Shown here in pieces: positions 58,301 to 64,000 of a stretch of 64,000 bases of DNA (positions are counted from its first letter, which is position 1; each line of letters opens with the position of its first letter). The stretch comes from Halichondria panicea (Eukaryota; Porifera; Demospongiae; Suberitida; Halichondriidae). The notes below the pieces were generated by a model. That model made no database searches. It had not been told where the DNA came from and saw nothing but the letters and a program-made list of their open reading frames with translations. Both the position numbers and the translations under genes were made by a program. The stretch spans positions 731,001-795,000 of the forward strand of contig NC_087384.1 of NCBI RefSeq assembly GCF_963675165.1. The letters run 5' to 3'.

Positions 58301-61300
58301 TTCAGTGCTCTAGTTATTATTATTATAGAGGTTCAAATGACCACACCCCTACAGTAGATACAATACCGGAAGTAAACAATTATGCTGCTGATATACTTCA
58401 ATAGAACACTACTTCGGGTACATACATTTTTGATTTTTGGAAGAAGCTAGAGGCACGTACAAAGAGTTCTTTTGTCACACTGAGTACCTAGAATGCTTCT
58501 AATAATAGCTAAGACTGTGCAACTCATCGATGGTCTCAAGTGATATAAACATGTAGAATGTATGGTGTAGCTGTAGATAATTGGCTAAATAATAGTTATA
58601 GGCTGAGTCCAAGGTCTCTATGGGATTATGAGACCTGAAGGCCAGAGGCTGTAGTGTCCCGAGGGTGCTACTAAGGGCCTGATGTCTCATAATCCCATAG
58701 TGACCGTTGGACGAGGCCTATAACTGATTTAGAATAGCGCTAAGCTATTAACACAAAGGAGACTTTGCAACCAAGAGCTTCTACAGGCTTCTAGCAACGT
58801 TAAAGCTTCGTTCTCCGAGCTATGTCTAGTTTACATAACAAAAAAAAAATGAAGGCCGTTTCCGTCTCTTGAAATCATGCGTAGCAAAACTGCTAATAGA
58901 AAGTTGCTACTCTACTTAGTAGTTAGCTCTGTTAGAGCGCTAGCTATTGGTAGCTGCATGAGTGATCAAAAAGCTGCACTGCACAACACAATAACTTTTA
59001 CTTTTGCAAGTAGTCGCACCTCTGTCTTGATTTTACAGCATCATCGTTACTATGACTTCAATATAAATGCCATAGGCAAGTACATATAATGGACCTCCAT
59101 AGAAGACCTCTGCTGAGGTGGGTCTCAAAGTGAAATAATGGACCTCTCAGTGACCAATCAGATTGCCGTATTTGTACAAGCATTTTCTAAGTAGGGTTAT
59201 TTAATAGTATGGGTGGGACCAGGGCTTCAATTAAACAATCCTTTTACGACCATGTGTATTTTGTTTACAGTCTCGTAGTGTGACATCTAAAGCTGTGTCT
59301 GGCTTAAAGCGTATTTCGAAGACTAGTGGTGCCTGTGCGAAAGTGTTGGCAACTATTTTCCCTTCAACAAAAAGTGTTCCACCAAAAGACCTCAATGTTT
59401 TTGATCCCCTGGACGATTGTGTTGCTCAATCAGCGCAAAACAAAAAAAAGTCGACCAGAGTCAAATCAATATCTGTCAAAGTAATTCTTGTACCCGGGTG
59501 TTCCACGTTAGTTCTACCCAAGGGAAGGAAGAGACTGAAGTTAATAGCAGATAAACGCATTGAGGCTATCGAAATTAAGCGAAGTATGTCTCCTGCTGAT
59601 GTTCAAAACAGAATCAAACGTGGATTCAAGCACCTTAACTTGCAAAATTGGGAGTATTTAGTTGCTGATGCGGGGAAGCTGTCAGTATCCACAAACCAGG
59701 CCCCAGGAGGGGAGATAGTGGATAGACGAGGGGGGCTCTACATTAGGGAGAAGGAAGAAAAGGTAAATATTATACTGGTATCTGTTATGATAAGCAGTAC
59801 ATAAACTTCTCTTTTGTTCAACCCAGACTGCAACAGTAATCGCATCCACTTTCCAAGGAACATCGTCTAGTACTGCTTCCACTTCCCAGGGAACAGCATC
59901 AATCATTGCGTTCACTTCCCAAGGAACATCATCTAGTATTGCTTCCACTTCAGCATCAATCATTGCGTCCACTTCCCAAGGAACATCATCTAGTATTGCT
60001 TCCACTTCAGCATCAATCATTGCGTCCACTTCCCAAGGAACATCATCAAGAATTGCATCCACAACATCACCAAGCATTGCATCCGCTTCTTATTTACAGG
60101 AAATAAGCACACCGATACTCAAGGTATGGCTGGTCATACTAGTAGTAGGTGTCACACTGTGAAGTAAGTAGCTGGTAGTAGATTTTTATGTTGCGAGTTT
60201 GTTGACTGAATAATAGAGACTTTTTTATACGGATGTTGAATGATGTGTTTATTCTTCATAAAGGATGATGCGAGCTCCATTATGTCATCTGATGAAGAGT
60301 TGCCACCTGCCTTTCTGTCTAGAGTTGTTCCAGGAAAGGTAGTGTATAGAGAATTGAAATTATTTTGTTGATTTTTACATACAGGTTAATGAGAGTGTCG
60401 AACAAACAAGGATGATTGTTGCTGAGCAGGATCATGTGTATGAAGAAGGGTTACGCATTGACCAGTCAAAAGAGCGAAAACGTCTTTGGACAGAGGTGAC
60501 TAAAATACCTTAGACACTACTTGATAAGAACTGTACTTGTGAAAAGTGCCTCAGAGGAATGTTGTCATACAAAAAAAGCTTGTTTATTTGAAACAATGTC
60601 AAGCCTCAAGGGCGCATGCGCACGTAGTATCTAAACACTGTTTTTGTCGATGCCCGGCACCCTCGCCCACAACAGTGTCTAACTGTTATTTAATTTGCCC
60701 AAATGAACAATTTTATGAACTTCTTTAACTTGTAGATGGTCCAGGCCAGTAAAATTTCTCTAAGAGAAAAACTGACCTCCACAAACCCGGATGATGGAAA
60801 ACAGATTTACATGCGGCTACCCAATGGCGACAGAGTGGGTTCTACCTTTTCCAATGAAGCTTCTTGTCAGGTAACATATAGTGTTATTGGATAGTTTTTG
60901 TAGGCGTTGTCTTATTTTATTCTAGGTTCTCTACGAGTACGTTTTTGCAATGAGCGATTTGGAGGACCCGTATGGGATCTTTTGTATGTTTCCCCGATCA
61001 ATTGTCACCACTGATCAGACAATCGCAGATGTCCAAGGAATCCTTATTGTTGATGAGAGGAATGGATACTTTGATCCTGTATCTTTGGTAAGCTCATGCT
61101 CTGCACAAACATACACACCCCCCCCAATGCCTACAAACTGTGTTTTAGTTGGCATTGAACACACACCAATTTGAAACTTGTATATAGACAAGTAACCTAT
61201 ACTTCTACTACTTACATTGTACCAGTGTACATGCATGCATGATTATTATTGGAAAAGAGACAATTGTTGTGAGTTCATGATGGTAATAGTTGAAGATGCT

Positions 61301-64000
61301 GGTTGTGTTATACGTACATAGGTTCACCGTAAGGGAGGTGTCTGCGTGCCGGATAAGTCTAATGTGCCGGACAAGTCAGATGTGCTTTCTAAAGGTAAAT
61401 CTGTATGATGTGACGATCAAAAGACATGATATATATCTTTGTACCAGGTCGTTTTTTCTTCTAATAGAACGCTAGGTTGAAAAGTAGGCCTGGGGAAGAT
61501 CGTATCTGGGCGTGGTAAAACTACTATACGTGTGGTATTTACTCTGCTACAGTAATCTACAAAATTATTAATATCTCACGATGAAAGCAATTTAGCTAGC
61601 TCAGTGGTAGCTACTTGTATATAGTAGTTAAGTTTAGATGTCAAACAAGAAGGCCTGACTCTCAAAGCATCAAGTCCAAGCTGTCAAACTCCTGTGAGAA
61701 GGAAAATATGATGTGATTTGGCAAGTCTTTGTGCTACCAGCTGCTGCAAACAATGAACTTGGAAGCCAGCTCAGCCATAGACACATAACTAGATACATGT
61801 AGGATACTGTTACTTTCCTTGGCATTTTTCTGTATTTTCATTCACATTTTACGGCATGTTTTACAATACAGTTTACAATTTCTATAGACACGCCCAGATA
61901 CAATCTATCCCATCTCCCTACCTAAAGAAAAATTGGCCTGGGAACGAGGCTAAGTGTGATATTATGTTATAGTTATACTAGGGATTTATGGCAGTAAACC
62001 ACCGAGCACGAGGGCGTAGCCCCGAGGGCGAGGTGTGGTTTACGTTGCCATAAATCCCTAGCAACCATAGTATGAGTGTTATATATCCTATGTGATTGGC
62101 TAGCTATAATTGCGCATTTACTCCTCTACCATGGTAACTCAAGTTAAAACTATCAGAAAGTAAAAAGAAAGCATTGTGGGAAAGCTTGCTCTGTCAATAG
62201 CTAGCTAGCTACAGGTACAAAATGCTTACCGTTCGACACCAGAGTTCTCCAGTTCCACGCTGTTAAAGAAATGCTGATCTAGCAAACACTTTGAGCCCTG
62301 TCCTGACTCCTCCTCCAAGATTAAAGCCTCACAAACAGCTAAAGCCACCCATACCCACAGAGCTGGAGCCAGACAGTGCGCGCGCAGAGTGGTGCCAAGG
62401 CTCCCACTTGCAAGCACTTGCACTAGCTCTAGCTTGAGAATACGAATGACCAGCTCTCTTATCAAGTGACAAGTGCCTCACTATCTTTGACAAACTATGA
62501 CTAGTCACTAGCTACAGTACAGCAAAGCAACCAAACATTGATATGGCTAGAAGTAGACAAAATTATCTACATGATCTTGTACCAAACATGTCTGGGGAAA
62601 TATCAGAGGGAATTATCATAGTTAACCCCCAGTCATATCCTAGCAACTACATGAAAACAGGATATATAGTGATATTTGTATTTGATATTTATATTTGAAC
62701 ATGGTGATAGAACTTTGATGTCGAATTTTCAGCCATAGTCCTGCAACTTTGTTTACCGTGATAGAGGAGTTTGACAGGGTCAATAGGTCAAGGATTATTG
62801 CAGCAGAAAATTATTCCTACAATTTTTGGTCACAACATTTCTTACCTTCCCTTCCAGCTTGTAACTCAGGAGAACACTACATTTTCCGCTGCTTACAGTT
62901 GTAAAACATTAGGGGGCGAAATTGTATTTAGTGACCTTTTGACCCTGTTGAACCTCCCTCTTTATCCCCCTACCCATGCATACTTGATTGTTTGATATTA
63001 TGTGTCTGTTTCTATCTGTTTAGCCAATGACACTCGAATGACCTTTGTGAACTCCCAACAATTCTACCTTGGACCATATCATTCTGTGAAACGTGGCGAT
63101 GTATTTAAGGATGTCATTTCTCTGTACCAAAACCAAGCGAATAAACTGTTGAAAGAATATCCAATGCGTATTTGCTTTGAGGGGGAGAAAGGCATAGATG
63201 AAGGTGGAGTGTCGAGGGACATGTATTCAGCATTTTATGAATCTGCCTATGAGCGTCTCTTTGATGGTAGCTCACTCTTGTGTCCTGTAGTCCACCCTGA
63301 AATGGATAAAGAGTGTCTCTCCACCTTTGGTCTTGTACTTTCACATTCGTACATAATGTCAGGAATTCTTCCGATTCGGATTGCCTTCCCTTGTTTAGTT
63401 CAATCTCTGCTAGGAACTTCCGTCTCATTAAGTGATACTGTTCTTTTGGAGTCATTCATCGATAGTGTAAGTATTCACGAGGCAGGTATTCTTAAGGAAG
63501 CTATGGCTGTGGTTGGACAGCAAGTTCCTGTGTTTTCTTCTGAAATCAAATGCGAATTAATATCACTGTTCAGTCGATACAATAGCAGACAAGTGCCTAC
63601 CCCAAATAGTTTAAAGCAGATGGTGGTAAACTTGGCTAGGTACGAGTTTGTTTCAAAGCCTGCTGCTGCTTTGTCTCTTATCCATTGCGGAGTGCCTGAG
63701 CAACACCAAGTGTTCTGGGATAACATGATGGTTGATGGTCTTCGAATGCTTTACTGGGCACTGAGTGTGTCTTCTGCCATGGTGTTGAAGATGCTCGAGG
63801 AAGCTGAAGGTGGTGATCAATCCCAAGATAGGGTTTTAGGTTATCTGCGTCAATTTATAGGAAATATGGGACTGGATGAATTGCGAACTTTTCTGCGCTT
63901 CGTTACTGGCAGCTCGGTGTGTTCCTCCTCAAAAATATCTCTAGAATTTAACGCTCTTACCGGTTCTTCACGTAGACCCATTGCCCTCACCTGTGCACCA
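55339..64000 (+). CDS. UBX-HECT ubiquitin ligase, G2E3-like, 3'-partial, 9 exons seen
   Basis: Predicted E3 ubiquitin ligase. Exons 55339-55677, 59271-59762, 59827-60123, 60264-60338, 60385-60495, 60736-60870, 60926-61087, 61322-61394, 63024-64000 keep frame for 887 residues. An in-frame ATG at 55303 is an alternative start, but lies in an NRF1-like GCATGCGCAG. Order: N-terminal region possibly with a ubiquitin-like fold (1-113); a conserved basic region (VKVILVPGCSTLVLPKGRKR, 165-275); a Ser/Thr repeat (278-376); an acidic linker; a UBX-like domain (about 460-530, IYMRLPNGDRVGSTFSN, LYEYVF); and the HECT domain (from about 562: YPMRICFEGEKGIDEGGVSRD ... LTCAP). The catalytic Cys is the third-last codon seen. 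The 3' end is missing. Possibly transposon-borne. Confidence 0.85.
55757..56079. mobile_element. TA-flanked MITE in intron 1 of the HECT gene
   Basis: Ends TGTAAGACCTTGATTTAAGG (left) and CCTTAAATCGAGGTCTTACG (right) are inverted, with TA on both sides (55755-55756 and 56080-56081). ATATGCGACACC is repeated inside in both halves. A smaller foldback (CCTCGATTCTAGGCCACTGG paired with CGGCCTGAAATCGAGG) sits at 55908-55968, probably a nested insertion. Confidence 0.8.
56240..58315. mobile_element. Two adjacent family-X elements with expanded internal repeats
   Basis: Opposite orientation to the copy at 13957-14735. The outer end is TAACCCGAGGCCGAGCCGCG (56243); the other end type, AGCCGAGGGTTAGCACTTCA, occurs at both 57075 and 58286, so two elements abut. 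Between them the unit GCTGCCAAGGTACTGCGTTT ... GCTTCGTTGTCGAATAAAAG is repeated at about 56330, 56500, 57135 and 57260-57830. The second element is interrupted by the foldback at 57336-57788. Confidence 0.72.
57336..57788. mobile_element. 453 bp MITE with 7 bp target duplication GTTTCAT
   Basis: Inverted ends CAAGAGTGCATAAGAAGAGA and TCTCTTCTTATGCACTCTTG with arms of about 85 bp; flanked by GTTTCAT at 57329-57335 and 57789-57795. Removing it restores the family-X repeat sequence TTAGTTTCATAGTGGCAG. Confidence 0.88.
58380..59270. other. Rest of HECT intron 1
   Basis: Repeat-derived. It includes ATGAGACCTGAAGGCCAGAG with an inverted partner (58626-58700), and a stretch (58780-58840) complementary to the 41380-41950 repeat family. 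No exon recognised. Confidence 0.5.
59827..60123 (+). repeat. In-frame tandem repeat exon of the HECT gene
   Basis: Within the third exon seen, a 54-60 bp unit encoding variants of TSQGTSSSIASTSASIIA is repeated about four times without breaking frame. The segment is a low-complexity Ser/Thr/Ala linker and is probably length-variable between individuals. Confidence 0.85.
61395..63023. other. Intron between UBX and HECT parts, with repeats
   Basis: Contains an inverted pair (AGAACGCTAGGTTGAAAAGT / AAATTGGCCTGGGAACGAGG, 61466-61953, with ATCTGGGCGTG paired with CACGCCCAGAT) and an 83 bp foldback at 61978-62060 (CTAGGGATTTATGGCA... and its complement). A minus-strand frame at 62226-62465 ends at a GT donor but has no supporting partner exon. 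Confidence 0.55.

Noticed and set aside
62226-62465. Minus-strand frame with a hydrophobic stretch ending at a GT donor
   Set aside because: Could be a first exon with a signal peptide, but no convincing second exon was found downstream on that strand and it lies inside a HECT-gene intron.

Overview
This window looks like nuclear DNA from an early-branching animal. A demosponge is my best guess, but that is inference from gene content and no marker proves it. All genes are eukaryotic in form, with GT-AG introns (many under 200 bp), an AT-rich background, and dense small foldback transposons. Exons were joined by eye using splice sites, reading phase and protein similarity. Every multi-exon gene called intact keeps a single open frame across all its junctions.

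Left part (1-22.7 kb), compact and gene-rich: the 3' three quarters of a nuclear receptor corepressor (NCoR/SMRT) gene (+); a four-pass membrane protein gene (-); a BOLA2 gene (-); a small single-pass membrane protein gene (+); an acyloxyacyl hydrolase (AOAH) gene (+); two tandem copies of a nuclear-protein-like gene (-), produced by a 2-3 kb segmental duplication that also copied the last codons of AOAH; and a receptor tyrosine kinase gene (+) whose kinase domain has lost the magnesium-binding Asn and the DFG Phe.

Middle part (23-45.6 kb): a family of fibronectin-III-like type I membrane receptors. Gene A (-) and gene C (+) are head to head with 189 bp between start codons. Gene B (-) is a close paralogue of A, stretched over 12 kb because its introns are packed with transposons. 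Decayed C-like exons lie between C and B. Inside B's introns sits a 4.27 kb transposon with long inverted repeats, carrying a broken RecQ-like helicase and an antisense Cys2-Cys2 zinc-finger protein.

Right part (45.6-64 kb), transposon-rich: an intact two-exon DDE integrase gene (504 aa); a 3' fragment of a HECT ligase gene on the opposite strand; and a long UBX-plus-HECT ubiquitin ligase gene that runs off the right edge just after its catalytic cysteine. A truncated integrase element at 29-30 kb shows the ends of this transposon group: 6 bp target duplication and TATGG...CCATA termini. The helicase element has the same end signature. The intact integrase has a TATGG-type left end at 48,799 that interrupts another repeat, and no matching right end is visible. 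I therefore raise the testable idea that integrase, HECT ligase and RecQ helicase genes belong to one family of large eukaryotic transposons.
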